64,000 bases of DNA, taken from NCBI GenBank assembly GCA_958510825.1, contig OY294051.1, forward strand, positions 34,472,393 through 34,536,392. The letters are read 5' to 3'. The position numbers were made by a program, and so were the translations under genes. This DNA is from Brachypterus glaber (Eukaryota; Arthropoda; Insecta; Coleoptera; Kateretidae). Of the stretch, positions 1 through 11,326 are shown in pieces. Positions within the stretch are counted from its first letter, which is position 1, and each line of letters starts with the position of its first letter. The notes under the pieces are model-generated. The model did not search any database and was not told where the DNA came from. It saw only the letters and a program-made list of their open reading frames with translations.

Positions 1-1000
1 CACTGGTTCAAAGCATTTTTGAAATATCGTAGTGTAAACTTTTACAAGCGACTTGCATCTTTTTCTCTTCTATAGGTATTAGTAATCATTTTTTTGGAAA
101 CAAGAACTAACTAAACTTGAAAAAATTAATAAATTATTCAAAATTGGTAAAATATCTGTATATTGAATTTTTATACTTGCAACAAGTTAGATACAAGATT
201 TTTTCTCCGTATTTTTGTCTGAAATTAAAATCTATTGAAGAACTTTTTTTTTATTTACTTGTTCCAATTTTTAAATTTCTAAATTTTAATTAGTACGGTA
301 AAACAAGAAGTAACTTTAAATCTGGGGTAAGGGTTTAAACTTTTCAGTAAGCTAGTTTAATTTTTAGAAAATTATAAATTTTCAACTTTGAGTGTTCTTA
401 TCTTATTTTCTCAACTTCTATTTTCCATTCAGTTTAAAGACAAAAGATTCATCAAGTACAACAAACCTTATTTGGTAAATAATATATGTGTACTTTGGCA
501 AGGAATGGCCTTGTTTCTTGATATGAAGTTATATACAATGTATAATAGTAGCATACTTAAATATATACCAGAAAAATACCCAAAGTTTTTAAGAAAAAAA
601 ATATTCAATTTAGTGTTTTATGTCTTATAGACATTATTTAATTCAATAGTAAACTTGGTAACCAACGATTGAAATAGCTCCAGGAAGTATCTACATACAC
701 AGTTTTTTTTTAATTATTTAATTAAAAAATGGAGAATTTTCATACGTAATACACCGACAGAGAGATGTATCGAAAATATACCGAATCTACAGGTGTATAT
801 GTGTATTTTGACACAATAAATTCATGTTTGACATTTCTAATTTTTAAAATAAAAAAAGATCTAGATTCGTTAACTTTTATTACTATTGAATAAAAATAAG
901 CTAATATGACATGAAATTTACCTTAATTTTGTATTTTAGTTGATATTTTGTTACCTTTAGTTATGCTTTAATTTTAACTAAGAATATCTAGGACCTTGGT
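1..1000. other. AT-rich intronic/intergenic DNA
   Basis: I see no gene, inverted repeat or recognisable mobile element. The short open frames here are lysine, phenylalanine and isoleucine rich and look like chance in AT-rich DNA. Confidence 0.6.
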
Positions 1001-1230
1001 TAATACTGTGTTGAGCCCACCAGGTGGGTTGTCGGCATCGAACGTGTTGCTGCAACAAAATTTTCCATGGCAAAGGAGCCTGGCTTAAAGTTAAACCAGG
1101 TTGTACAACCGAGCCTAAATCCAATTTGTGCTTATATCTCCTAACCAAAAAACAAGACCCTTTTTGGCGTGAACACTTATTTTCCCTTGTTTTAGTTGTC
1201 AAAATAAACACTATATGGTTTCCTTTTTAC
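1000..1230. other. Locally GC-richer unidentified segment
   Basis: This stretch is less AT-rich than its surroundings and keeps overlapping open frames on both strands (77 aa on minus, 102 aa on plus). Neither frame shows a motif I recognise. It may be an old repeat fragment. A short self-complementary stretch (cctggctt...aaaccagg) lies at about 1079-1100. Confidence 0.25.
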
Positions 1231-1518
1231 TTAATCTCCCCCACTGTCTTAGGTCTTTGCGTGTTAATACTCTATAAGGCTCTTGTTCCGAAGATAAAAG
1301 GTACTAATGTTATTTTTGTCGTAATCTTTTAATAACATAAAAACATTGAGAACGTTTTGTTAGTACAATAAGTTCAGTTCAATAGCGGAAAATCTTTCGT
1401 AATAAAAACATTTTCCATTGTAAAGTTTCCCAGTTAAAATCAAATGGTTTATTTATTTATTTAAGTATAGTGTTTTTTTTAGAAAATATATATCCATTTG
1501 TATCATATTTATTACACT

Positions 1519-2029
1519 CTATAAAGAAATTGCACTGCTCTACTACAGAATTTTCACAATCAATGAGAAAATCCCTACCAAAATGTCATATAGCTGCTAT
1601 TTCACGCTTTTTCGCGATCATCAGTGAGCATATATTGGTATGGTGGCTTTCGCACTGACTGTTGAAAATTTTAAATACCTCTCAAAAATAAGTATAACTG
1701 TATTGAGAGCGTACAAATTGGTGGCGCCATCCAATGTTTGCATCTAGATATAGATAATTCTTATCAGATTACAGGTCTGCCAACATCTTATGTCTAGTAC
1801 TTTTGTGCAAACATTAGATGGCGCCACCAATTTGTACGCTCTCGATACAGTTATATTTATATTTAATAAGTATTTTAATTTTTCAACTGTCGGTGCGAAA
1901 GCCACCATACTAATATATGCTCACTGATGATCGCAAAAAAGCGTGAAATAGCAGCTGTATGACATTTTGGTAGGGGTTTTCTCATTGATTGTGAAAATTC
2001 TGTAGTAGAGCAGTGCAATTTCTTTATAG
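1519..2029. repeat. Long foldback element (two ~223-bp inverted arms, 64-bp spacer)
   Basis: The left arm (1519-1742) and right arm (1807-2029) are near-perfect reverse complements: both carry the ctataaagaaattgcactgc end, a gatcatcagtgagcatat middle and a ggcgccat(c/t) inner section. The spacer is 1743-1806. The structure is a foldback-type MITE or a long hairpin with no coding capacity. Both arms contain an ATGGCGCCA-type sequence close to insulator motifs, but there is no other evidence of regulatory use. Confidence 0.85.
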
Positions 2030-2169
2030 ATTTTAATAGTTTGCCGTCTATAAGGCACTAAACTTTATTTTCATTTATTACACTCTTTGGAGTCTTATGA
2101 CTTGAAGAGTATCATACGATAGTTTTCAAAATTTTAAACTCGTCAAAAAACCCACACAGAAACAATTTC

Positions 2170-2480
2170 TATATAGGTATTCTGAAATTCTGAATTCTGA
2201 ATTCTGAAATTTTTATAAAAGTCCATCTGTCCACCCATCTAGCTGCCACGTTTTTTGCTAACGCGATAACTCAAGAACGAAACGTTCTAACGATCTTAAA
2301 TTTTGGGAAAAAATTAAGTCATATAAGAGGAAAAACCCTATAAATAAGATTAGGAAGATTATTTTTAACTTCAATAGGCATCGTTTCCTTACCAAGATTG
2401 ATTGTTCCTAAAAATTGAAAGTCGATCTGATTACTCTTACTTAAGCTATCGCACGGACAAGAAAACGGGGGGCCGTTGTT
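2170..2480. repeat. Dispersed repeat family F, degenerate copy, with a short TTCTGAA tandem
   Basis: About 2180-2212 repeats attctga-like units. After it comes gataactcaagaacgaa and, further on, aaaaattgaaagtcgatctgat. The same phrases occur in reverse at about 19600-19740 and again at 59740-59800, next to runs of cgtccgtccg-type sequence. This is a widespread insect repeat of unknown class. Confidence 0.5.
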
Positions 2481-2527
2481 TAGAAATTTTTACAAAAAAA
2501 ACCTTTTTTGGGTTTCAAAATAAACGT

Positions 2528-2931
2528 ATATGTAATATTTTAGGGAGGACCTTATATTTTTTATTATCTTAAAATTTTCATTTAGGTGTAACTAGAAAAT
2601 TCTGAAAATATGCGAGTAATCAAACTTCTCTAAGAGTTGGGCTCCTTTAGGGCCAATTTTGTTGGATTTTTGGCACGGGTTAGTATCTCTGGATCATTTT
2701 GAAATTTGGCACATGAAAGATTTTAAGCCCTTAAAGTTTTTCACTTTTACAAAAATTACAGAAAATTTTCAACGATTTTTTACGATTTATGGGTAATTTA
2801 CGAATTTTAGGGACCCAATTAGGGCCCTAAGAGAAGTTTGATCACTTTCATATTTTCAAAATTCTTAAGTTACACCTAAATAATAATTTTAAGGTAATAA
2901 AAAATATAAGGTCCACCCTAATAATACATAC
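2528..2931. repeat. Inverted-repeat element, also present as an opposite-strand copy at 46622-46920
   Basis: The left arm (about 2528-2650) and right arm (about 2808-2931) are reverse complements; both contain ggaccttatattttttatta and a caaacttctct segment. The loop holds ttggcacgggttagtatctc. The loop and one arm recur reverse-complemented at 46622-46920, so this is a mobile family and not a local palindrome. Confidence 0.8.
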
Positions 2932-4560
2932 TCCCCTGCTTTAAAGCTTCGAGGAGTATAAAACAAAGATTTATTTTACAAAAAAATAAATAAAAAAATC
3001 GTATTCAATACGACTTTATCTTGTGTAACTTTAACTTTGCTAGTTCTTGTCTATAATTTAAAACATAAAAAGATACTTAATTAGGCACATAGACCACTTT
3101 TTGTTTATTGTGTAGTATATCACGGTTTTTAGACTACAAAAGATTGTGGGAACAATAGAGATCAGAGGTTAATTTGGTTAAAGTAGTTTACCCTCTAAAG
3201 CCAAACTCTTCAAAACTAAAACTTAATATTAATTTATAAATTGTGAAGTTACTTGAAATAATTTTTGATAAAATAATTAACTTTACTTTTTGATTTAAGT
3301 ATAGTATATGTAGCGAAAAATAAGCAAATTTACACATATTACATTTATTTCTTCTTCTTCCTTTTTCTTCGTCTTCTTTTTCTTTTCCTTCTTACTTTTT
3401 TTGAATTTGTTTTTTTTTCGCGAGTCTCAAGTGTGTTGGGTTTTTGCATAATTACAAAAATTATGCTAAACTACAAACATCCAGAGTTTTGTTTATAAAT
3501 TTTTTTTTTCTTCTGTATTTGTACGAAATTGCCTATATTTTTTTGTTGAAGATTTAATAAATAACTAAAATAGTATCGTAAGATGCTTGTAAAAAGTTAA
3601 AAGTAGAATTTTAAAATAAAAAAATATATTTTGTGCAAAAACATGAAGGCACTCCAGCTTTATTAAACTTTTCATATATTTATGTTTATCTGACCTTTAG
3701 TAGTTATATTTTTAACCAAATTTTATTATCTTAACTATAACAAACTAGTATGGCTTGAAGAGTGTTGTTTAAATGACATCATAGTTAGTTGGTAAAGTAG
3801 GACACTATTATACCAAAATCTTTTTCGAGGTTAAAAAGTTGATTGAGTTGTTTATTTTGCGATATTTGAAATTGAGAACCAAAAATGAGGTCTACAAGGA
3901 AAAAAATAGGCTTGTCCTAACTTTGCAAGAACATTTTTGCATAAAGCTTATAAATTACTTACTTTTATTTAACTCATTTATTATAGTTACCTACATTATC
4001 CACGAATGATATGTGACGATTATTTAAAATTATTTCAGTTTAATCCGTTCCTGCACAAAAAAGTGCCTGGCAAAACAATCTTACAAATATTTGGCGTCTG
4101 GCTTACCTAAAAAAATTATACCTAACCTATTTTTTCCTCTTCTTGTTCGAAAAAATATGATTTGGAGAGAGATTTCTTCTTACTAGTATGTTATAGTTAC
4201 GATAATAAAATTTGGTTTTTGCGTATTTATAGTTAAATTTGGTTTTCATCCAATTAATTAATTAATATAGTGAATCTATGTATACCAGAGACCGTTAAAG
4301 GGTTAAATTAGTGTTTTAAAATAAATTACCATCTCGTAAAGGCGTACTGAGAAAGTGAATTAACCAACTAGCAAACAGGAAAATTTATATGAAAACTTCT
4401 AGCCGTATTTGCCACAAATTTCACCTGAGCAAACCCCCAAAAACAATAATAAACTGCATTCAGTTAAAACAAAAGACTCATGTCTCGTAATTCAGTTTTG
4501 CTAAAACTTAGTTAAATAGTGACATACAATTTAAATATGTAAACCAAGTCTATTAAGATG
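2932..4560. other. AT-rich DNA with a pyrimidine tract
   Basis: There is no gene or clear element. A ttc/ttttc-rich pyrimidine tract lies at 3345-3420. The rest is AT-rich sequence without repeats that I can detect. Confidence 0.5.
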
Positions 4561-4562
4561 TT

Positions 4563-5290
4563 TTTTCTACGACTGCTTTAGAATGTAAGCAAATACACAC
4601 ACTTTTCAAACACAGAATAAATCCATTCTAGCTCTAGATAGGCTATGAATATTCCGTATCAAGTGTTAGAATGAGCACATATAGTGCCCTCTTGTTTACA
4701 AAAGTAAAGAAAACTGTAGCAAAATTAGCAAAAATATATATATTTTACCATGAAATATAGAATAATTTAATGCAATTTAAAGTTTTGCGTTAAAATTACA
4801 TAAAGTTTATTAGTTTTTCTTAATATTTGACCAGTTTTTTATCAATTTAGTTCAAAAAAATAAAACTGCTCCATCTATTGTTAAATATTTAAACCTGATA
4901 TCTGTCACAATAATCTGACATAACCTTCATTTTTTTCATTATAATTTGTAAATATGTTTTAAAATTAAATAAAAATCTTTTTTAAGTACTGATTTGATAA
5001 AATTATTAAATAACATTAATTGCTTTATTTAAAAATATGTGTTTTGTTGCATTTACAATGTCGAGTGACAAAAAAAATGGTTTTTAACCTTGTCCGCAGT
5101 TTAAGGCCATACAGTGTTTCATATTTGCAGTCGAAGAAAAAGTATAGTCTACAACACGTATGGAATAGACAATATTCCGCGCGAGCGGAAAGTTTGTCAT
5201 ACGAGCCGGCAGGCGAGTGTGGCGATCCCGCGAGCGCGGAATGACTATTCTTATATAATTCTTATATACTATTCTTATAGAAAATGTGAT
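4563..5290 (+). mobile_element. Repeat P, copy 1 (non-autonomous, class uncertain)
   Basis: It begins tctacgactgctttagaatg and is about 90% identical to 58512-59222 over roughly 600 bp. It ends in a GC-rich hairpin (5162-5250) containing ACGAGCCGGCAGGCGAGTG. Relative to copy 2 this terminal hairpin segment is in the opposite orientation, while the rest of the element is collinear. The TC start and 3' hairpin hint at a Helitron-like design, but there is no convincing CTRR end and A/T insertion site, so I leave the class open. Confidence 0.7.
5162..5250. repeat. CG-cored hairpin H1 in repeat P copy 1
   Basis: ggaatag...ctattc flanks enclose attccgcgc and gcgcggaat arms. The loop carries ACGAGCCGGCAGGCGAGTG, very CpG-rich for this sequence. 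See hairpins at 6811, 10553, 24268, 40703, 41617 and 63517. Confidence 0.75.
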
Positions 5291-5378
5291 ATTTTGCACC
5301 AAAACAAACATGTACTCTTTAAACTATCCTGAAAAACTATAGTTTTATTTTATTTAAAATTCATAAATGCCCCTAATG

Positions 5379-5559
5379 CAGGACCGGATTTACTGCATTT
5401 GCCGCCCTAGCAATAATTAACATGCCACCCTGCCATAAAACGAAAAACTTCGTCTACTTATAAGCAAAAAAAAGTTTTGGATATTTACTTGAGGACAAAA
5501 AAAAAATATCGTCTAGTAATCATTTGCCGCCCCTTAAATTTTCCGGAATTCTGGACCTG
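5379..5559. mobile_element. hAT-like MITE, degenerate
   Basis: It starts CAGGACCGGATT and ends GGAATTCTGGACCTG, a reversed CAGGTCCAGAATTCC. The 8-bp flanks ccctaatg and tcctagag match at five of eight positions, as expected for a decayed 8-bp target duplication. The inner ends repeat tttgccgcccy. It has no coding capacity. Confidence 0.6.
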
Positions 5560-5774
5560 TCCTAGAGTCTGTTTTATTAATTTTTGTTTAAATTTCATTG
5601 CAATAAAAATGTTTAGTAATATTCCTTGACTTACCTAAAACACTGTCGACCATAGTTTTTGTAGAATTGGTATAAGAGGTCTTACTTTAGTTAATTATTT
5701 TTATTTAAATTCCATAACCGCTTCTGTAACATAAGCAGAAAGAGAAACAGAGGTTCTATTCCATTATTTCTTGT

Positions 5775-5905
5775 ATAAATGGCATACTTAAGGCTACATC
5801 TTTGTTTTTGTTATTAGTTCTCAATAAAATTTACTACCTAAATTTAAATTTAATGCATATTTCAATATATTAGGTAGGTGTAACTTCTGTAAATATGTAG
5901 GCTTT
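5775..5905 (+). repeat. Diverged direct repeat, copy 1
   Basis: The phrases tggcatacttaa, acatct, and taatgcatatttcaatayatt occur in the same order at 6487-6615, about 70% identical by eye. The two copies are about 710 bp apart in direct orientation. They could be two fragments of one dispersed repeat or an old local duplication; no LTR hallmarks are visible. Confidence 0.55.
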
Positions 5906-6486
5906 AAATTACCCAGTTAAATTATAGGTTTATATTTGGAAATCATAAACGATTCAAAAGACTGTTTCATTATTCATTGTTCAAAGTAATGGTATACCAT
6001 GGTACTATCAAATTATATTAGTGTCCTTCGATTATAAAATTAATAAATAAATATCGGGACTAGGACTTTTTAAATTTTTTTAAATAAAAATACTAAATTT
6101 TATGCACTAGCGAAGTTTCGTCTTTAATTAAGGCTTTATCAAGCTAAAAGAGAGAAAAAGACCTTATGTAATAACACAAAAAAAGGTATATAACTCAAAA
6201 AATAAATAAAAAGTCCACTTTTTAATTTCATGCCTAGATAATACGAAAAACATTTACCTTAGCATACTTAAAGCAAAAAGAAAAACGTGTAGTTACACAA
6301 CAATCAGAGGAGAGTTTAATGCTCCGCAAGGCCAAAACAAGCAAAAATCCTCACGTATTTTGTTTTAGGTAAAAAAGAAAAAAATGGCACCCCAAGCATT
6401 TTAGTTTTTCGAAAATTTTATATATGATTTTTAAAGTACGCTACACCCTAGTATCTTAATAAACGTCTCCGTTTGATTAATTCTTA

Positions 6487-6615
6487 TATAAATTGCATAC
6501 TTAAAGATACATCTTACTTTTTGGAATTAGGTATCATTAAAATATACTACTTTAATTAAAATTAGATGCATATTTCAATACATTGTAGGTGCATCTTCGG
6601 AAACATTGTAGCTCC
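6487..6615 (+). repeat. Diverged direct repeat, copy 2
   Basis: Partner of 5775-5905. It contains attgcatacttaaagatacatc and agatgcatatttcaatacat in the same order as copy 1. Confidence 0.55.
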
Positions 6616-6810
6616 GCCAATCGTGACAGGAAGGAATTATTGTCGTTAAATTTATTCCGTCTGATAAAATGCATTCCTTAGCTTCATATCAGCATCAGTA
6701 TCAGTAGGGCTATTTTTAGCCAATTTAGTTAAGATATTGACTTTACTTTTAAAATTGCTTCTATAGTACTTGTGTATAAATAATATGCCCATAATGAAAT
6801 AGTATATTCC

Positions 6811-6923
6811 ATAACTTGTGTGGAAAGTGACATATTTCACATGAGTGGGAAGCTTTACGAACGAGCCGCCAGGCGAGTGAGGAAAACCCACGAGTGTATG
6901 AAATACACTTTCCAACGAGTTAT
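6811..6923. repeat. CG-cored hairpin H2
   Basis: The arms ataacttgtgtggaaagtg...cacatgagtggg and cccacgagtgtatg...ccaacgagttat pair over about 38 bp with mismatches. The loop carries ACGAGCCGCCAGGCGAGTG, differing from the core of H1 at one position although the arms are unrelated. The right arm carries extra ACGAGT words where the left arm does not. Confidence 0.75.
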
Positions 6924-6929
6924 AGTGTA

Positions 6930-8342
6930 CATAATTTTTCCTACGATTCCGAAAAAATATATAAACTATAAGAATTCTTAATTTAATATTTTTTAATTAT
7001 TATTACTTATTCCGAGAATTTTTGAGAAAATCAAAACACAAAATAGCATACAAATTTATATATGTATGTCAACAGGAAATTTGTTTTTTATTTACCTTTA
7101 GTTTTCTTGGTATTATATTTAATACAACATATTATTATGGAAGCTCAAAACTGTTTAATGGCTTGCCTAACCGCAAGCATCTTTTAAATCAAGGAAAATT
7201 TGATAGTTTACTAATAAGAATGTAAAATTCTACAATCTTTTACATTTCATGAGGAAGTATTGATGTTTTTTATAAAATGTATGGTAACTAAATCACAAAT
7301 TAAGTAATTTTTATAAAATCTAGACATTAATAAAACATATTAAGTTATATTGACCTGGCTCAAAATAGTAAGGTTATAACTATAGTTTTTATTTTTGACA
7401 TGAAAAACAGAAATATTTGGATTGAAAAACATAAAAGACATCAAAAAAGTCTGTAATGAAAGGTGGAAAATTGCATATAAAACGAGGTGAGTAAAATTCG
7501 TAGAATTTACAACGTAAATATCTTAACAAAATCAGGCAAACCTACATACATAAATATCAAACTAGGGTGATGTGAAAATATCAAACAAGTGTTATATAAG
7601 GCGTTTTCTAAAGAACAAAAGAGTGTGGTAAATGTCATTTTCATAGGGGATCGTAGGAAAAAATTATTTAAAATGATGTTAGAAACCTTTAATTTGATGT
7701 CCTGGTAGCTAAGAACTAACCCCATAGCATAACCAAATGCATGCAATTTTTTTTTACTGATTTTGAGTCTAAAATACATCAGCACTCTTAGTAGTACTGT
7801 GCTGATGTAAAAGTGGAGAGACTAAACCGTTTACTTTTATTTATTTCAAGTTTTTTAATTACACAAAGCCAAGCCCTGAATTATTTAAGTTAAATACCTG
7901 GCCTCGTTATGATGTACAAAAGTTTAAAACTCAAATACCAATGAAGTTTTTTAACAATTGAATTATAAAATTGTTCTAAAATTCAGATATAATTTGACCA
8001 ACTTTATACCATATAAGCTGCACGCTGAAGCAAAGCAAATTTTTGCTGGAAAATGATAATTAAGTAGATACACTAGAAAAAGACTAATTTGTAAATAGAC
8101 ATTTTTCCTAAACTGTTTAAAATGGGTTAGGTTATATAACACATTTAATTATAAATAAATCTTTGTTAATGATATGCTTTATACAATTGTATGCCTCTTG
8201 CATTTCCTATGGCAATTTTTTTATTCTATTCATATGTTCATATACAACATTTGGTAAAATGTGTTAAAATTTATTAAAACAATGTTATACAAGTAATGTG
8301 CATGCTTTACAGAATATAAAAACGTAACATTTCCGTAGAATG
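6930..8342. other. AT-rich DNA without recognisable features
   Basis: The open frames of 67 and 92 aa here have no motif I recognise and AT-driven composition. A tail at about 7740-7800 (actgattttgagtct...cagcactcttagtag) resembles 57597-57710, so a fragment of a dispersed repeat is present. Confidence 0.45.
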
Positions 8343-8510
8343 TATAGTTCTCCGCATGAAAGAAAGTCTCCGACGAAAGGGGGAGGAATCATTCGCGCTC
8401 TCCTCTTTCCGTCAAGAGCGTTATAAGGCGTGTGTGCCTACATCAGGCCTCCCACTTGCACACATATTCCAAACATATTTCCCGTAGCCACAGATCCGTG
8501 CGTCAAACTA
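8343..8510 (+). mobile_element. ~168-bp MITE, copy 1 (inverted partner at 45919-46088)
   Basis: This GC-richer block matches 45919-46088 in reverse complement over its full length, including gaaagaaagtctc, attcgcgctctc, gttataaggcgtg and cccgtagccacagatccgtg. The flanks do not match, so the ends are defined. The termini tatagttctccgc and (reversed) tagtttgacgcac form an imperfect terminal inverted repeat. Confidence 0.7.
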
Positions 8511-9560
8511 TTGAATTAACACGATTAATTTGTGTTAAAATGTAATTTTTTTACAGTGTATTTCGTATTTTCCAGTTTCAATATTGTTTATAAATTTACA
8601 ACGACAAGATCATATTTATAGACACAATAACGTACTTATAGACACAATGCCGTATTTTATAGTATCGACTTTAGTTTTATTTGTACTTTTCTTGAAACAT
8701 TTAGAAGAAATATTACAGGATTTTGTGCTGAATAATATTAAATAAATTGATTTTCTTTTAGGTATTTACAATTTTAAAATAAATTTATTTCACTATTGGA
8801 TGGTTTACCCAGTGGTTAACACTGAACTAACTAAGACTTTAACCAACGAAATACCAGAATTATTTGATATATTTTATTTAAACTCCGCGCAGAATCTATC
8901 TGAGTTGATGTTCATTTGTTTTTTGTTGTATGGTTGGTAGAATAGATTTAATTCCCTATGTTAAGTTGCTATCAAGTCTTTATTGTCAATACAAACATTA
9001 TTTTGACGTTTAAAACAAAACTAACTAATTATTAAAAATCTTTAAAAAGGAAACTTAAGTATCAATCTACAAATGTACAAATTTTAAGCAATATAATACA
9101 GTGCTCAATAAGGGTTTCACAGTAAACAATGTGGAAATATTTTTTTGGCGAGTTAACATAATACTGTTCATAATTTTATTTAAAAAATATAATTTAAGCT
9201 CAGGTGGGGTAAAATTTTATTTTAATAGCATATTATAAATAAAAACGCTTACTTTTATTATAACTTTTAACAAATTTCCACTTTTTAAAAACTTTCTATA
9301 TTATTTGTAAGACATAAGCTGATAGTTATTTTAATCTAAATGTCAAAAATTATCAAAAACATAATGCGTAATAAAAATATAATATAATAAAAGTCATTTT
9401 TAAACCACTAATCATAGCTTTTTTAGGTGTTAAGGTTGATTCAGGCATAATTATCACTAACTACACTAAACTAAATTATAATTATAATATACTATTGTCA
9501 TTTGACAATAAATGTCAGGTCCATTTTTTAAGTATTTTTCTTAATAAAAATTATTGTAAG
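8511..9560. other. AT-rich DNA without recognisable features
   Basis: There is no coding signal. A small duplication of tatagacacaat occurs at about 8617-8655 and a ttgtcatttgacaa palindrome near 9497. Confidence 0.5.
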
Positions 9561-9569
9561 TAGCAAAAT

Positions 9570-9825
9570 TATTCTTGGAATTATGGATGGGAAGAGATAT
9601 AAAGAAGAAGAGAATCTGTTGAAATGGAGGTGAAGCGCGGTAGGAGGGATTTCAAAATGTTATGTGAAATATATGAAACTTCAACTTTTGAATGTATATT
9701 TTTTTTTCAAAATTAATGGAGAGCCCCTAGCACAAGCCAAAAGCTTATTTGGGGCTCTCCATGCTTATGTAATATTTTGCAAGAAATAAACTATAACTAT
9801 AACTATATAACTATAATTAAGTGAA
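9570..9825 (+). mobile_element. Probable LINE or SINE 3' end with ACTATA-type tail
   Basis: A hairpin (atggagagcccc...ggggctctccat, about 9717-9761) is followed by gcaagaaataaac, a poly-A-signal-like sequence, and then by iterated actata units. A 3' stem-loop followed by a short simple-repeat tail is typical of insect non-LTR retrotransposon ends. No reverse transcriptase frame is left. Confidence 0.45.
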
Positions 9826-9954
9826 ATTAAGAAAACTTAAAAACATAACCTCAACTTATAAAATAAATTTTCCGCGGTATGCAACAATAAGGTAACTGCC
9901 AAATAGATAATAAGCATGTGTAAATAAGACTGAATAAGTAAAAAAAAAACAAAT

Positions 9955-10022
9955 ATCTATAAGAATAAGAATAAGAATTTATTTATTTCAGAGAAAATGC
10001 CTTTACATAAAATAAAATAAAA
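9955..10022 (-). mobile_element. Probable LINE 3' tail (minus strand)
   Basis: Read on the minus strand, ctgaaataaataaat is followed by three attctt units. A poly-A signal followed by a short microsatellite tail fits a non-LTR element end. The upstream part (tgtaaaggcatttt) is echoed by cctttacataaaataaaa near 39090. Confidence 0.4.
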
Positions 10023-10117
10023 TAACATAAGGACATTGAGTGAAATATTGTCAAGTTTTAGGTAAACTAATATAAAAGTAATTAAATAAATAATACAAAT
10101 AATAGTACAATTTTATA

Positions 10118-10462
10118 AATTTTTATAAAACATTTTACTATTCCTTAAAACGACTTTTGTTTGATTAATGCAATAGGTTCTTGAAACCAATAACTGCTTC
10201 CTTTTTTGGACTGTCGATAGGTTTATCCAGTCTCTGCTTTTAGCAGTAGATGTCGCTAGCTGTTTTTGCTTTTCCTTACAACGATTTTTAAACTCTATAT
10301 AGAGATATATGGAAAGGATTTGATTTTCGTAGTTGTCCCTACTACCGATATGTGGCTCTGAAGAGTGCTAAAAAGCACGAAATCGATCAGTCACTTCGGA
10401 GGGACGACTGCGTTAATCAAACAAAAGTCGTTTTAAGGAATAGTAAAATGTTTTATATAGAT
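10118..10462. mobile_element. 345-bp TIR element (MITE)
   Basis: The terminal inverted repeats are about 50 bp and nearly perfect (tataaaacattttactattcc... and its reverse complement, both reaching into acgacttttgtttgattaa). The interior is GC-richer, contains gcagtagatgtcgctagc and a gaagagtgctaaaaagcacg stretch, and has no open frame of note. Confidence 0.8.
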
Positions 10463-10552
10463 TTTTTAAATTTGTAAATATCAAACAATTTAATTTAGTT
10501 TATAAATTTTGTTTGGACTTTTTAAATTTTAAACGGTTTATTTTTACAGAAT

Positions 10553-10668
10553 AGAATAGTATAATAATTGCTATTAATCAATGAGGGTGAATTTTGGGAC
10601 ACGAGCCGAAGGTCGAGTGTCCTAATCACCCTAATGATTAATAGCTATTATACACGAGTAGAATACTA
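10553..10668. repeat. CG-cored hairpin H3
   Basis: The arms tagaatagtataataattgc...gagggtga and tcaccctaatgattaatagc...gaatacta pair over about 40 bp. The apex ggacACGAGCCGAAGGTCGAGTGtcc repeats the core seen at 5162 and 6811, again with unrelated arms. The right arm has an additional ACGAGT word. Confidence 0.75.
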
Positions 10669-10803
10669 TACTATATCCACGGCTGTTTTGAAGTTTTAAC
10701 GGCCTATTAATCACTTCCGTGGATAAAATTAATTTTTGAATATTTAATATTTATTGTTGCTACTGTATATAATATATTCCTAATTTCTGTTGTTTTGTTA
10801 CAG

Positions 10804-10849
10804 TGGAAACAACGATGGGGAGTCATCACCAAACTGTCTCCAGCTGCAG
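10804..10849 (+). CDS. Dok7: Internal exon of a Dok-7-like PH-domain protein (partial gene)
   Basis: The exon is preceded by a pyrimidine-rich acceptor (ttgttttgttacag) and followed by a consensus donor (gtgagg). Read in phase 0 it gives WKQRWGVITKLSPAA plus one spare base. This closely resembles the start of the PH domain of vertebrate Dok-7, where a W-K-x-R-W-x-V-x-x-K-x-S-P-x-A-D pattern follows a short N-terminal strand. From memory, human DOK7 has an exon of the same 46-nt length and phase (c.55-c.100) coding exactly this piece. Dok-7 is a membrane-associated adaptor (PH plus PTB domains) that activates the receptor kinase MuSK at vertebrate neuromuscular junctions; the insect role is not inferred here. 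I did not find the neighbouring exons (upstream ending in a GKK-like sequence, downstream starting with the D-C-L equivalent), so they probably lie outside the window. Chance is unlikely given splice sites, phase and motif together, but another PH-domain adaptor is possible. Confidence 0.72.
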
Positions 10850-11326
10850 GTGAGGTTTTAATCATTAATTACCTTGAACTAACAATCCTACATCTATCTG
10901 GTTGTCTATCTAAGTTCCAGCATTACTCTATGTAAACAGAATCGTTATACCGGACAAATATATACGTCCGTGGGTAAATCGGCCAATTTGATATACAGGT
11001 TCGGCTGGTTAGGACCCTTAATCGAAAAATGTGTGTGTAAAACAAGTACGGATTATAGTCCGTTAAAACTGTATTAGTTGGACAAAGACCAGAATCAGTG
11101 TTGCTGAAGGACATGGTTCAATTTTTTTCCTCAAATAGTCCAAGAGAAATAAAATTAAAACTGTCTAAAAAATTTTAATGTATAAAAATTGTTCTTTATT
11201 AAATATTTTCTTTTGTTTTGATAAAAAAAATTTTGCTGAGATTTGCTTAAAAACAATTAATTTTTTTTTCGAGGATAATATTTTAATAAAACGACCATTC
11301 AGAACAAAATATAAACGAACGTCAGA
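10850..11326. other. Start of the intron downstream of the exon
   Basis: The donor gtgagg opens the intron. No further exon or element is recognised before the TIR element at 11327. The 63-aa frames here are AT-driven. Confidence 0.45.

Noticed and set aside
4563..5290. Firm assignment of repeat P to Helitrons
   Set aside because: The TC start and 3' hairpin fit loosely, but a CTRR terminus with A/T insertion site could not be shown in both copies.
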